Shown one piece after another: positions 1-8,803 of a DNA stretch of 64,000 nucleotides. The stretch covers positions 248,001 through 312,000 of the forward strand of contig NZ_JAGVRK010000001.1 of assembly GCF_018283675.1 (NCBI RefSeq). The letters run 5' to 3'. Under the pieces are notes generated by a model. The model was given only the letters and a program-made list of their open reading frames with translations. It was not told where the DNA came from and did not search any database. The position numbers and the translations under genes are program-made. The stretch's first letter is position 1. Each line of letters begins with the position of its first letter. The stretch is from Metabacillus flavus. GTDB taxonomy: Bacteria; Bacillota; Bacilli; Bacillales; Bacillaceae.

Positions 1-70
1 CGAATGGTTTCACCATGCACCAAAAGCAGCCTCCTGCGAATGTAGCCGTTTCTAGTTGAGTTGCTGTCAT
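1..70 (-). CDS. msrA: Peptide methionine sulfoxide reductase MsrA (N-terminal 23 codons; runs off the left edge)
   Basis: Reading leftwards from an ATG at 70, the first residues contain GGCFWC, the hallmark catalytic motif of MsrA, which reduces methionine-S-sulfoxide in oxidised proteins. The start is well supported by AAGGAGG at 79-85. Only the N-terminus is in the window. The gene lies 62 bases downstream of the flavin monooxygenase on the same strand. I see no convincing promoter or terminator between them, so it may be the third gene of the SAM-riboswitch operon. That placement is inferred; the family call rests on the motif and its position near the N-terminus. Confidence 0.88.
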   Translation of the reverse strand, partial: MTATQLETATFAGGCFWCMVKPF

Positions 71-132
71 GTTTTATTCCTCCTTAAAAATCTTTCCCAC
101 AGTATAAATCTGATTAGACACTGGTGTATAGT

Positions 133-1179
133 TTATTGAACTGCGGTCCTCTTTCTCTCCACAATCGGCATGACTGTTTTAGAAAAACGCTCCATTTCTT
201 CAAGCTGCGGTGAAAATTGGAGCAGCAGCAGATCAAGACCTGCCTCTTCAAACTGGATGATCCGCTCTGCAATCTGTTCAGGGGTTCCGACTAGATTCGG
301 GCGCAGTCCCCGGTTTGAAACCGAATAATCCTGAAGCTGGATTTGCTGTTCAAGCTGGGATTTGCTTGTGAAATCTTTGAAGCCTGCGTAAGCGGAGGAC
401 TCTTTTACATCGGTTATGCGAGCGAGCTCTTCTGCCGCCTCTTCCTCAGAGTCCCTGCATATCACGTATGCGGCCATTCCAAAGGAGGCGAATGGATTTT
501 CATTCACGGTTTCTCTTAAACGAACCATTTCTCCGATTTTTGAACGGATTTCATCCACCGTTCCCCCGTGCATCACATAAGCGTCGCAATAGCGGGCAAT
601 CGTCTCTTTTCCGCGCGGACTTTCCCCTCCTGCATACAGGATCGGATTCGGTTTTTGAACTGGTTTCGGGAAAAGCTTTGCTTCTTTGCATTCATAATGC
701 CTTCCTTTATGGGAGAATGAATCTTCCGTCCAAAGACCTTTCAAGACCTCAACAAACTCCTCTGTCCGGCTGTAGCGCTCATCATGCTCGGTAAAAATGC
801 CTCCGTACTGTCTCGCTTCTTCTTCCCACCAGGCGGAGACGACATTTAACGTAAATCGGCCATTGCTCATCTGATCAAGATTGGCCGCCATCTTGGCCGC
901 CACTGCGGGGTTATGAAAGCCCGGTCTGATGGCCGTCATAATTTCAATTTTTTCAGTGACTGCGGCAAGTCCCGCTGCCGTTGTCCACGCTTCAAGCGAA
1001 TCGTATTCCGGGCCTTTAATATCGTTTAAATAAAGCTCTGCAATCAAAGTTGTGCTATAGCCCCATTTCTCTCCTGACTGAATGACCTTTTTTGCATAGT
1101 CGAATGTAGGAGGCATCTTTTCATCCTGAACATTTCTAAGCCAGCCCCCGAAAAGGGGAAGCCAAAATCCGTATTTCAT
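133..1179 (-). CDS. sfnG: LLM-class flavin-dependent monooxygenase, dimethylsulfone monooxygenase (SfnG)-like
   Basis: A 348-residue bacterial luciferase-like (LLM) TIM-barrel protein. Motifs seen: FGGWLRNV at 10-17, RPGFHNP at 85-91, NVVSAWW at 112-118 and HDERY at 132-136, a pattern I associate with SfnG and alkanesulfonate-type FMNH2-dependent monooxygenases. These use FMNH2 from a separate reductase to oxidise sulfones or sulfonates; no reductase gene is adjacent. I chose ATG 1179 over the GTG nine bases upstream because AGGAAAGG lies about ten bases before the ATG and almost touches the GTG. It starts 16 bases after the ATP-grasp stop, so the two are probably translationally coupled. Expression should be under the upstream SAM riboswitch. 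The substrate (dimethylsulfone, alkanesulfonate or other) is inferred only from family resemblance. Confidence 0.8.
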   Translation of the reverse strand: MKYGFWLPLFGGWLRNVQDEKMPPTFDYAKKVIQSGEKWGYSTTLIAELYLNDIKGPEYDSLEAWTTAAGLAAVTEKIEIMTAIRPGFHNPAVAAKMAANLDQMSNGRFTLNVVSAWWEEEARQYGGIFTEHDERYSRTEEFVEVLKGLWTEDSFSHKGRHYECKEAKLFPKPVQKPNPILYAGGESPRGKETIARYCDAYVMHGGTVDEIRSKIGEMVRLRETVNENPFASFGMAAYVICRDSEEEAAEELARITDVKESSAYAGFKDFTSKSQLEQQIQLQDYSVSNRGLRPNLVGTPEQIAERIIQFEEAGLDLLLLQFSPQLEEMERFSKTVMPIVERKRTAVQ

Positions 1180-1195
1180 CCCACTCACACCTTTC

Positions 1196-2431
1196 CTAGC
1201 ACGGGCATATATACCCCTGATTGAATTTATTTTTCACTTGCTGTACAGAAGGTGCGCGGTCTTCAGCTGAAAATACAGCTTCTGTTATATGTGTGGAGGT
1301 TTCCCCGAAGAGCACCGAAGCCATTTCGGAATCGGACAGGTGCCCATGGAAAGTACCGGGACGTTCCTGCTTAACCTTTAAATAGTCATCGAAATATACC
1401 CATTTTGAATAGTCCAATACTGGATATTGGGATTCTCCTTTCAACCCGGTCACTTCGTTATAAGCGAGAAGAGGCAGGTTAACTCCGGAGAAAATCGGAA
1501 GTCCGATCCATTTCCAAACTCGTGTATTCACATCCAGTAATTTATATGTGTCATCCCGTTTGTCATATACGAATTCTGTCTCCGCAATTCCGTAATACCC
1601 TTGCGCTTTTAATATTTCAGCTCCGTAAGAGACAAACCGGCCGCCTTCAGCAGACTCTACAAGACAGCCCGTTCCGAAGTTCAAAGGATATTGCTCAAGC
1701 TTTCTGCCGGTAAACTGGCCTTTTATTTCCCCGTCCATACTGGTATAGGTGCAAAGAGAATAAAAGTCTGAAAGAGAGCTACTGATGATATCCTGGATCA
1801 CAACCTCATGGCTGGCTGTTTTGGCCAGTATGCCGGTGAGCTCCTCCGTACTGTTTGCAGTAAAAGCCTTCGTCTGAAAAGCTTCATAAAAACTGCGCTG
1901 TTCCACAGGTTTTACGATGCATGGAAAAGGAAGATCGTCAGGATATTCTCCTGAAAACTCTTCCGGATACCACGTTGCAGGGATCGGAATGTCTAAGGAA
2001 GCAGCTTTTTTATAAAGCTTCCGTTTATTTAACAGAGATTCAACGTTGTCCCACTCAGCAAACGGGAATAAGAAATACTTTTCAAGCTCGGTCCGGTGTT
2101 TACTGACGAGCAGCACCCATTCATCATTGCACGGAAACAATACACCCTTTTGAGGGAGATTCCGTCCGATTTCCAACAGCAGACTGATGAATTCCGCCTC
2201 TTCAGTAAATGGATTGGGACATAAAGCGGCAGTATGAACATATTTAGATTGAAGCCCAACCGCCCGTCCATCCCTGTCCAGGGCGATAATGGGGATGCCT
2301 TTCTTTCCCAGGGCCCGGGAAATAGCCAACCCTGTGATATGGGAGTTGAAAATAACAGCAGGATGCTTATCTTGCGGAAGTGTCTTTAACTGGTTCCATA
2401 ATTGTGTTCCTCTTATAAGAAAATCTGTCAA
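1196..2431 (-). CDS. ATP-grasp superfamily carboxylate-amine ligase-like protein
   Basis: About 411 residues with an N-terminal Rossmann-like pre-ATP-grasp part and a central-to-C-terminal ATP-grasp domain. Visible elements are the nucleotide-binding PCIVKP strand near residue 170, an acidic ETEF segment near 285 and the metal-binding DVNTRVW stretch near 300. ATP-grasp enzymes join a carboxylate to an amine or thiol through an acyl phosphate; the substrates here are unknown. A TTG at 2431 is the best start: AAGGAG ends nine bases before it, whereas the ATG at 2440 directly abuts the same AAGGAG. First gene behind a SAM riboswitch and upstream of an SfnG-like monooxygenase, so a role in sulfur amino acid or sulfur-peptide metabolism is inferred. 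Confidence 0.75.
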   Translation of the reverse strand: MTDFLIRGTQLWNQLKTLPQDKHPAVIFNSHITGLAISRALGKKGIPIIALDRDGRAVGLQSKYVHTAALCPNPFTEEAEFISLLLEIGRNLPQKGVLFPCNDEWVLLVSKHRTELEKYFLFPFAEWDNVESLLNKRKLYKKAASLDIPIPATWYPEEFSGEYPDDLPFPCIVKPVEQRSFYEAFQTKAFTANSTEELTGILAKTASHEVVIQDIISSSLSDFYSLCTYTSMDGEIKGQFTGRKLEQYPLNFGTGCLVESAEGGRFVSYGAEILKAQGYYGIAETEFVYDKRDDTYKLLDVNTRVWKWIGLPIFSGVNLPLLAYNEVTGLKGESQYPVLDYSKWVYFDDYLKVKQERPGTFHGHLSDSEMASVLFGETSTHITEAVFSAEDRAPSVQQVKNKFNQGYICPC

Positions 2432-2462
2432 TCTACCCATCTCCTTATCTCATAAAAACCGC

Positions 2463-2493
2463 AAAAAACCCCTCTTCATGAGCAGAAGAGGGG
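2463..2493 (-). terminator. Intrinsic terminator of the SAM riboswitch expression platform
   Basis: A nine-pair GC-rich stem (2469-2477 with 2485-2493), then six T on the minus strand, between the riboswitch aptamer and the ATP-grasp start. This is the usual place for an S-box terminator that forms when SAM is bound. Confidence 0.88.
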
Positions 2494-2523
2494 TGGAACA
2501 ATCTGAAAAGCAGACCGGCTCTT

Positions 2524-2638
2524 CTCTCATCTTTCAAACACATGAATGTGTCTGCAGGAATTAGCACGGTTTCACAAAAATCGTGATCCGTTGCCGAGGC
2601 TTCGCAGGGCCATGTCCCTCCGCCTCTCTGGATAAGAG
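2524..2638 (-). promoter_or_regulatory. SAM-I riboswitch (S-box leader)
   Basis: The minus strand carries the S-box landmarks in order: CTTATC, CAGAGAGG, GGAGGGACATGGCCC, GAAGCCTCGGCAAC, GTGCTAATTCC and GAAAGATGAG. The ends form an eight-pair P1 helix (2631-2638 with 2524-2531). S-boxes stop transcription at high S-adenosylmethionine; here the terminator lies about 30 bases downstream. It governs the ATP-grasp and SfnG-like genes and perhaps msrA. Confidence 0.97.
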
Positions 2639-2657
2639 TACTATTTAATTAAAATAC

Positions 2658-2686
2658 ATCATATGACCGAAGGACCAGTTTGTCAA
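2658..2686 (-). promoter_or_regulatory. Sigma-A promoter of the SAM riboswitch operon
   Basis: Perfect -35 TTGACA (2686-2681), 17-base spacer and -10 TATGAT (2663-2658). Transcription would start about 2651, just ahead of the S-box P1 helix. Confidence 0.92.
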
Positions 2687-2924
2687 GAACTGGACACTCC
2701 GGATTTTAGGGAATAAAGATGTCGAGCAGGGGAGAGATAGATTATTTCCTGGAAAATAAACGTTCTTTTCCACTGATTTTAACGAGGAATGACGATTGAA
2801 AGGACCGCTTTGAGAAAATGTGTATAAAGCTGTGTCTATGAGGTTCATAACCGCAGAGTGGGTTTATCTGTTTGAGATTTGGGTGAATAATCTGCGGTGG
2901 TTATTTATTCCGAAGATGCACATC

Positions 2925-2953
2925 AAAAAAGCACAAGCAAGAGCTTGTGCTTA
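2925..2953 (-). terminator. Terminator of the thioredoxin-like gene
   Basis: Eight-pair stem (2931-2938 with 2943-2950), AAGA loop, then six T on the minus strand directly after the stop codon at 2951-2953. The stretch 2690-2924 holds nothing else that I recognise. Confidence 0.85.
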
Positions 2954-3268
2954 AAGTTTTTCCGCGAGAAATTCCTGTACCTGTTCAGGTGTCTTGGCAT
3001 TCGCACTGTGAAGATGGCCAAGCTTTTCACCGTTTTTAAAAATCAGGATGCTTGGAATCCCCATTACCTGATACTGCTCGGCAATCTCAGGAAATTCGTC
3101 TTTATTGATCTCAAACCATTGGTATTCTTTGTATTCTTCGATGATTTCATCGATGAAGAAATTCATTCGGGTGCAATCAGGACACCAATCTGCGAAGAAT
3201 TTAATTAAAACTTCCTTATCTGTTGAAATAAGCTGCTGAAACTGCTCGGATGATGTAATTTTTTCCAT
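2951..3268 (-). CDS. ydbP: Thioredoxin family protein (YdbP-like)
   Basis: A 105-residue single thioredoxin domain with active site WCPDC near residue 28 and the cis-proline loop MGIPS near 70. Length and fold fit a minimal cytosolic thioredoxin; no signal peptide or membrane anchor. It would reduce or exchange disulfides in partner proteins, but the partner is unknown. The CPDC dipeptide differs from the classical CGPC, so its redox potential may differ. It starts at an ATG with GGGAGG upstream and is divergent from ddl, as ydbP is in B. subtilis. Monocistronic, closed by the terminator overlapping its stop codon. Confidence 0.92.
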   Translation of the reverse strand: MEKITSSEQFQQLISTDKEVLIKFFADWCPDCTRMNFFIDEIIEEYKEYQWFEINKDEFPEIAEQYQVMGIPSILIFKNGEKLGHLHSANAKTPEQVQEFLAEKL

Positions 3269-3359
3269 GTGAAAATCCCTCCTGCCCTTATTTTAATACA
3301 AACTGCGTCATTTAACGACTAATTCGCTATGCATAAAAAAATAATGCGATACGAATCTT

Positions 3360-3387
3360 TTGAGATAAAAACAGGGTCATCTATAAC
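3360..3387 (+). promoter_or_regulatory. Candidate sigma-A promoter for ddl
   Basis: TTGAGA (3360-3365), 16-base spacer and TATAAC (3382-3387), about 80 bases before the ddl start. Reasonable match, found by eye. Confidence 0.5.
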
Positions 3388-3465
3388 AAAAATGCCGGAA
3401 GGTGATAAAATGGTGAGAGTGATTAAAAAATGACTGCACCTGAAAGATTGAGGGGGAAATAAATA

Positions 3466-4557
3466 ATGAAAATTAAACTTGGCCTCGTATACGGAGGGAA
3501 ATCCGCAGAACATCAAGTTTCTCTGCAAACAGCCCTTGCTGTAATCAAGGCTCTTGATCTCAGCAAATTTGATATACATCCTATTTATATTACGGAAAAA
3601 GGCGAATGGATTCGCGGGGAACAGCTGAACGAACCTGCTTCAAATGCAGCCGCTCTAAAGCTTGGACATGAAGTTAGTGAAGCGATTTTGCCTGTTGCAC
3701 TGAACACAGATTTATTCCCGTCCACTAACGGCGATAATTCAGAGAAGCCTTTTGATGTAATTTTCCCGCTTCTTCATGGACCTAATGGGGAAGACGGCAC
3801 CATTCAGGGAATGCTTGAACTAATGAATATTCCGTACGTAGGAAACGGGGTTCTTGCTTCTGCAGCAGGAATGGATAAAGTAGCAATGAAAAATCTGTTT
3901 GCGCAAGCCGGACTTGAGCAGGCTGAATACGTTTGGCTGATTCGCAGTGAGTGGAAAAAAGATCCGGAAACGGCATATACTAACGTAGAAACCAAACTGG
4001 GCTATCCTTGCTTTGTCAAACCTGCCAACCTTGGCTCCAGTGTCGGCATCAGCAAATGCAAAAACCGCGAAGAACTGGAAGCTGCATTTGAGGAAGCATT
4101 CTCCTATGACCGCAAAATCATTATCGAAGAAGGAATCATTGGACGTGAAATTGAAATTGGCGTAGTCGGAAACGATGAGCCTGCATGCTCCGTTACAGGA
4201 GAAATCGCTCCGAAAAAAGAATTCTATGATTATAAAGCGAAGTATGTGGACGGCGATACAGACATGATGATTCCGGCTAAAGTAACGGAAGAAGAATATG
4301 CAATGATTGAAAAAATGGCTATTGCTGCTTTTAAAGCCATCGACGGTGCCGGACTTGTGCGCGCCGACTTTTTCCTTACTGAAGACGGAAGAGCTTTAAT
4401 TAATGAAGTGAACACGATGCCGGGCTTTACCCCATACAGCATGTTCCCGCTTCTTTGGAAGCATACGGGTCTGGAGTATCCTCAGCTCATTGAAAAGCTC
4501 GTTTCACTTGCCATTGAACGCCACGAAGAAAAACAGCAGATCAGACACACGTTTTAA
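3466..4557 (+). CDS. ddl: D-alanine--D-alanine ligase
   Basis: A 363-residue cytosolic ATP-grasp ligase that makes the D-Ala-D-Ala dipeptide for peptidoglycan. Motifs: the N-terminal [11 protein letters not shown] loop at 9-19, [11 protein letters not shown] of the substrate region near 106, the [15 protein letters not shown] loop, and the Mg-binding [10 protein letters not shown] near the C-terminus. ATG at 3466 follows GAGGGGGA. It sits directly upstream of murF, which uses the dipeptide, and alr (D-Ala source) lies 9 kb downstream on the same strand. Length is normal and no key motif is missing. The 87-base gap to murF contains an eight-pair GC-rich inverted repeat without a T-run; its role is unclear. 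Confidence 0.97.
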   Translation: MKIKLGLVYGGKSAEHQVSLQTALAVIKALDLSKFDIHPIYITEKGEWIRGEQLNEPASNAAALKLGHEVSEAILPVALNTDLFPSTNGDNSEKPFDVIFPLLHGPNGEDGTIQGMLELMNIPYVGNGVLASAAGMDKVAMKNLFAQAGLEQAEYVWLIRSEWKKDPETAYTNVETKLGYPCFVKPANLGSSVGISKCKNREELEAAFEEAFSYDRKIIIEEGIIGREIEIGVVGNDEPACSVTGEIAPKKEFYDYKAKYVDGDTDMMIPAKVTEEEYAMIEKMAIAAFKAIDGAGLVRADFFLTEDGRALINEVNTMPGFTPYSMFPLLWKHTGLEYPQLIEKLVSLAIERHEEKQQIRHTF

Positions 4558-4644
4558 TAAAGGAGGGCTGGCTTATCCGCGTTTGCCATAACAGGCAGGC
4601 AACGAGGAGCCGGCCTATCTCGATTTAGAAGGGAGAATACCTGC

Positions 4645-6018
4645 ATGATTCAGAGAACGCTTAAAGATATACAGAAAATGGCTGGAGGCGAAGGGCTTGC
4701 CGCACAATATGAGGACCGGTCAGCTGCCGGTGTTTCAACCGATTCGCGCAGCGTTTTGCCAGGCTCTTTATTTATCCCGATAACGGGAGAGAACTTTAAT
4801 GGACACCGCTTTGCGGAAAAGGCACTCAGCGAAGGAGCAGCTGCTGTTCTGTGGGCAAAAAAGGAACTTAATCCTCCTGCTGATGCCCCTGTTATCTTCG
4901 TTGAAGACACGCTTGCAGCTCTTCAGAAGCTGGCGAAAGCCTACAAAGAACAGCTGAACGTCAAGGTTGCCGGTGTTACTGGAAGCAATGGCAAAACGAC
5001 AACAAAGGACCTGCTTGCATCTGCTCTCTCCCCGTCATTTAACGTACATAAAACCAAGGGGAATTTTAATAATCATATCGGCCTTCCGCTCACATTGCTT
5101 GCAATGCCTGAGGATACAGAAGTAGCCGTTTTGGAAATGGGCATGAGTTCAAAAGGGGAAATTGAATTCCTTTCCCAGCTTGCCCAGCCGGATGCAGCCA
5201 TTATTACAAATATCGGAGAATCCCATCTAATGGACCTTGGTTCCCGTGAGGGGATTGCTGAAGCAAAGCTTGAAATTGCTTCCGGATTGAAGGAGGAAGG
5301 GGTACTTTTCTACTTTGGAGATGAACCGCTATTAACGGAGAGAGTCCCAGCATTAAACAGAAAAACAATGACCTTCGGCGAGACTGAGGAAAATAACCTA
5401 TACCCATCAGATATTGTTCAATCCGATGCCGGAGTGGAATTTACTGTACAGCCTGAAGGGGAACGGTTTGCGATCCCGGTACTTGGCAAACACAACGTTT
5501 GGAACGCCCTGGCGGCGATCGCCGTCGCCCGCCACTTTGGAATGAAGGATGATGCGATTAAAAGTGGCTTGAGCAAACTTGCCATGACAGCAATGCGCCT
5601 TGAGCTGTTAAAATCTTCTAAAGGCTGGTCTGTTATTAATGATGCTTATAATGCGAGCCCGACATCCATGAAGGCGGCGATCAGACTGACAGAGGACTTA
5701 AAAGGATATTCACGCAAAATCCTCATTCTGGGTGACATGCTGGAGCTTGGCGATCAGGAAGCAGAATTCCATGAGCAGACAGGAGAGCATGTAAGTGCCG
5801 GCAAGACGGACCATGTCTTTACGTATGGGAAGCTGGGAGAATTTATTGCTGCAGGAGTAAGGAAGAACCTCCCTAATGAGAAGGTTCAAAGCTTTACCGA
5901 TAAAGCAGAGCTTATTTCAGCTGTGAAAAAATTTGCCCGCCCAGGCGATCTGTTTCTCGTAAAAGCATCAAGAGGCATGAAGCTTGAAGAGGCGGTAGAA
6001 GCACTTCAGCAAGACTGA
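4645..6018 (+). CDS. murF: UDP-N-acetylmuramoyl-tripeptide--D-alanyl-D-alanine ligase
   Basis: A 457-residue Mur ligase that adds D-Ala-D-Ala to UDP-MurNAc-tripeptide, the last cytoplasmic step of the peptidoglycan precursor. Domains in order: N-terminal UDP-binding domain (about 1-100), central ATPase domain with P-loop GVTGSNGKTTT at 110-120, and a C-terminal domain from about 315 that includes the conserved NDAYNASP segment. ATG 4645 follows AAGGGAG. Same-strand neighbour of ddl, matching both the pathway and the B. subtilis order. No anomalies. Confidence 0.97.
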   Translation: MIQRTLKDIQKMAGGEGLAAQYEDRSAAGVSTDSRSVLPGSLFIPITGENFNGHRFAEKALSEGAAAVLWAKKELNPPADAPVIFVEDTLAALQKLAKAYKEQLNVKVAGVTGSNGKTTTKDLLASALSPSFNVHKTKGNFNNHIGLPLTLLAMPEDTEVAVLEMGMSSKGEIEFLSQLAQPDAAIITNIGESHLMDLGSREGIAEAKLEIASGLKEEGVLFYFGDEPLLTERVPALNRKTMTFGETEENNLYPSDIVQSDAGVEFTVQPEGERFAIPVLGKHNVWNALAAIAVARHFGMKDDAIKSGLSKLAMTAMRLELLKSSKGWSVINDAYNASPTSMKAAIRLTEDLKGYSRKILILGDMLELGDQEAEFHEQTGEHVSAGKTDHVFTYGKLGEFIAAGVRKNLPNEKVQSFTDKAELISAVKKFARPGDLFLVKASRGMKLEEAVEALQQD

Positions 6019-6140
6019 AAAATCTCATGAAATTTGGGCTATACTAAAACCATATGATTCAAAAAAAGAGCCAAAATCATCTTTTCATTTCTCTCTTGAA
6101 GGGTAATGCTTAATAAAGGGCTGGATTCAGGAGGGATAAG

Positions 6141-6866
6141 ATGATTGGCTGTCTATGTATTCATGGTTTTACAGGTGCCCCGTATGAAGTAGAACCGCTT
6201 GCCGATTATTTGAGAAAGCATACGGATTGGGAGGTCAGAACACCTTGTCTTCCAGGCCACGAAGAAGCGGGATCACTAAAAGGAATTCGTTTTCAGAAGT
6301 GGATTGAATGTGCAGAGCAGGAGCTGGAAAATTTATATCAAGCCTGTTCGGAAGTGTATGTCATCGGGTTTTCAATGGGGGGAATGATTGCTTCTTACCT
6401 TGCTGCCAAATATCCGGTAAGTAAATTGGTTCTTCTAAGTGCTGCAGCTTATTATGTCAATCCCCGGCAGTTTATGAAAGATGTCAGGTGTATCATTGAG
6501 GATAAATTCAGGGGACTTCTGGAAGAAAATGAAGTATATATGCGCTACAGGAAAAAAGTAACGGAAACACCGATATTGGCTGCATTCCAGTTTAGAAAGC
6601 TTGTTAATTACGTAAAGCCGAGACTTCCCGGAATCACCATTCCAGTCTTGATTGTGCAGGGCGAATGCGACGGTATTGTTCCTATTAAGAGCGCCCATTA
6701 CTTATATAGGAGAATTGGATCGAAGGAGAAGAAACTCTGCTTTCTGCCTTCATCTGCACACCTCGTTTGTCACGGAGAGGATTTTGAAGAGCTGGCAAAT
6801 GAGACAGGGGATTTTCTGGGTATTTCCACATCTCGCAGACAAAGCAATCAACAGGAGCAGGTATAA
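6141..6866 (+). CDS. Carboxylesterase, Est30-like alpha/beta hydrolase
   Basis: A 241-residue alpha/beta hydrolase with a full apparent triad: Ser78 in GFSMGG, Asp177 in GECDGIV and His207 in SSAHLVCH. It has the N-terminal HGFTG oxyanion motif and lacks a signal peptide, so it acts in the cytoplasm, probably on short-chain esters, like the small Geobacillus/Bacillus carboxylesterases. ATG 6141 follows GGAGGG. It lies between murF and cshA, where B. subtilis has no such gene, so this looks like a lineage-specific insertion. The physiological substrate cannot be told from sequence. Confidence 0.86.
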   Translation: MIGCLCIHGFTGAPYEVEPLADYLRKHTDWEVRTPCLPGHEEAGSLKGIRFQKWIECAEQELENLYQACSEVYVIGFSMGGMIASYLAAKYPVSKLVLLSAAAYYVNPRQFMKDVRCIIEDKFRGLLEENEVYMRYRKKVTETPILAAFQFRKLVNYVKPRLPGITIPVLIVQGECDGIVPIKSAHYLYRRIGSKEKKLCFLPSSAHLVCHGEDFEELANETGDFLGISTSRRQSNQQEQV

Positions 6867-6917
6867 AGGGATTTACTTTAGCAGCATAGGGGATAAAATA
6901 TTGAATTTTTTGCCTGA

Positions 6918-6946
6918 TTGTATTAACCTGCATATCGTGTTATGAT
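6918..6946 (+). promoter_or_regulatory. Candidate sigma-A promoter for cshA
   Basis: TTGTAT (6918-6923), 17-base spacer and TATGAT (6941-6946). It would give a 5' leader of roughly 105 bases containing the tandem hairpins at 6990-7031. Confidence 0.65.
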
Positions 6947-6989
6947 TGAATTTAAGTGTTTACGGGCTTCTTAATGAAGTATGAACGGG

Positions 6990-7031
6990 ATAACTAAGTC
7001 TGTGAAGACTATAACTAAGTCTGCGAAGACT
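6990..7031 (+). repeat. Two tandem 21-base repeats forming GNRA-loop hairpins in the cshA leader
   Basis: Units 6990-7010 and 7011-7031 differ at one base. In each, AGTCT and AGACT pair across a GTGA or GCGA loop, so the single difference keeps a GNRA tetraloop. They end ten bases before the cshA Shine-Dalgarno sequence. Confidence 0.8.
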
Positions 7032-7057
7032 AGATAAATAAAGGAGTATGAATAAAT

Positions 7058-8560
7058 TTGAATACAAAGTTCCAAGATCTAGGTTTAAGCGAAGGTACAA
7101 TGAAGGCAATTAACAAAATGGGATTCGAAGAAGCAACTCCCATTCAAGCACAAACAATTCCACTAGGCCTTCAAGGCAAGGACATCATTGGACAGGCGCA
7201 AACCGGTACTGGTAAAACAGCTGCGTTCGGCTTGCCGCTTATTGAAAAAATCAACACAGAAGATCAAAACATCCAAGCAATCATTATTGCTCCAACACGC
7301 GAGCTTGCGGTTCAAGTTTCAGAAGAGCTATATAAATTAAGCTACTTCAAGCGTGCCCGCGTTCTTCCTATCTATGGAGGACAGGACATCAGCCGCCAAA
7401 TCCGCGCGCTGAAGAAATACCCTCATATCATCGTAGGAACACCTGGACGTTTGCTTGACCACATTAACCGTAAAACGCTGAAACTGGAAACAGTTCATAC
7501 CGTTGTATTGGATGAAGCAGATGAAATGCTGAACATGGGATTCATCGAAGATATCGAATCCATTCTATCTAATGTGCCTGAAAATCACCAAACACTATTG
7601 TTCTCAGCAACAATGCCGGATCCGATCCGCCGCATCGCTGAGCGCTTCATGAAAGATCCTGAGCTTGTAAAAGTGCAGGCGAAAGAAGTAACAACTCCAA
7701 ACATTACACAATATTACATTGATACGCATGAAAAGAAAAAATTCGATGTGCTTACACGCCTTCTGGATATCCAATCTCCAGAGCTGGCAATCGTTTTCGG
7801 CCGTACAAAGCGCCGTGTTGATGAGCTTTCTGAGGCTCTTAACCTTCGCGGATATACAGCTGAAGGAATTCACGGTGACCTGAGCCAGGCTCGCAGGATG
7901 TCAGCTCTTCGTAAATTCAAGAGCGGAAACATCGATGTTCTTGTAGCGACTGACGTTGCTGCACGCGGACTGGATATTTCCGGTGTAACACACGTTTACA
8001 ACTTCGATGTGCCTCAAGATCCGGAAAGCTACGTTCACCGTATTGGACGTACTGGCCGTGCAGGTAAAACAGGTATTGCGATGACGTTCATCACACCAAG
8101 AGAAATGGATATGCTGAAAAGCATTGAGCGCACAACGAAGCGCAAAATGGACAAAATGACGCCTCCAACTCTTGATCAGGCACTTGAAGGACAGCAAACG
8201 ATGACTTCTGAGAAGATCCGTTCTGTTATTGAAGAAGGAAACCTTTCCTACTATTCGAAAGCAGCAACACAGCTTCTTGAAGAATTCGATTCCGAAGTGA
8301 TTGTAGCAGCAGCGATCAAGCTTATGACAAAAGAGCCAGATCAAACTCCAATCAAATTGACGGATGAGCCTCCTGCATTCTCTAAAAGAGGCGGAAAAGG
8401 TTCAGGCGGAAACCGCAACCGCAGCAACGGCAGCTATAACAGCCAGCGCAGCGGCGGAGCTAAAAAAGGCAACCGTTCGTACAACGATAAAGGCCGTTCA
8501 CAGCAAAGAAGAAGCGGCAGCGGAAGCAGCAGCAGCAAAAGCAAATCTTATTCCAACTAA
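7058..8560 (+). CDS. cshA: DEAD-box ATP-dependent RNA helicase CshA
   Basis: A 500-residue DEAD-box helicase: Q motif (GFEEATPIQ, 22-30), Walker A AQTGTGKT (47-54), PTRELA (79-84), TPGR (128-131), DEAD (152-155), SAT (183-185), the helicase C domain with HRIGRTGR, and a basic Gly/Ser/Arg/Asn-rich tail from about 435. CshA is the main Bacillus RNA helicase of the RNA degradosome and works in mRNA decay and ribosome assembly, including in the cold. The start is TTG 7058, with AAGGAG 11 bases upstream; an ATG at 7048 is in another frame. The tail is low-complexity, as expected for an RNA-binding extension. Its leader carries unusual tandem hairpins. Confidence 0.97.
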   Translation: MNTKFQDLGLSEGTMKAINKMGFEEATPIQAQTIPLGLQGKDIIGQAQTGTGKTAAFGLPLIEKINTEDQNIQAIIIAPTRELAVQVSEELYKLSYFKRARVLPIYGGQDISRQIRALKKYPHIIVGTPGRLLDHINRKTLKLETVHTVVLDEADEMLNMGFIEDIESILSNVPENHQTLLFSATMPDPIRRIAERFMKDPELVKVQAKEVTTPNITQYYIDTHEKKKFDVLTRLLDIQSPELAIVFGRTKRRVDELSEALNLRGYTAEGIHGDLSQARRMSALRKFKSGNIDVLVATDVAARGLDISGVTHVYNFDVPQDPESYVHRIGRTGRAGKTGIAMTFITPREMDMLKSIERTTKRKMDKMTPPTLDQALEGQQTMTSEKIRSVIEEGNLSYYSKAATQLLEEFDSEVIVAAAIKLMTKEPDQTPIKLTDEPPAFSKRGGKGSGGNRNRSNGSYNSQRSGGAKKGNRSYNDKGRSQQRRSGSGSSSSKSKSYSN

Positions 8561-8567
8561 TTCAGAA

Positions 8568-8598
8568 ACAGCACCCTGGTGACGGGTGCTGTTTTTTT
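8568..8598 (+). terminator. Terminator after cshA
   Basis: Nine-pair stem (8568-8576 with 8584-8592), seven-base loop, then seven T. Confidence 0.93.
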
Positions 8599-8803
8599 GC
8601 GGCTTTCCAGAAGGGTTTTTTTGCAGGCGTGTCACCGCCAGCGGAAAACGAGTCTCCAAAAGCAGACAGCAGCAACGTTTTCGAAATAGATTTTGGAGAT
8701 GAATCCCTATATACTTAAATGGAAGAAACTTTAAAATAGAGGAACTTTTTTCTTCCTTTTTAGCAGTACATACAGAAGATTTTTAAAAGGGGGCGGATTA
8801 AAA

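Noticed and set aside
2645-2848. 67-codon minus-strand frame upstream of the SAM riboswitch
   Set aside because: It covers the riboswitch promoter and has no ribosome-binding site or homology that I recognise.
8364-8582. Ala/Glu-rich frame in the cshA tail
   Set aside because: Alternative frame of the low-complexity Gly/Ser-rich coding region.
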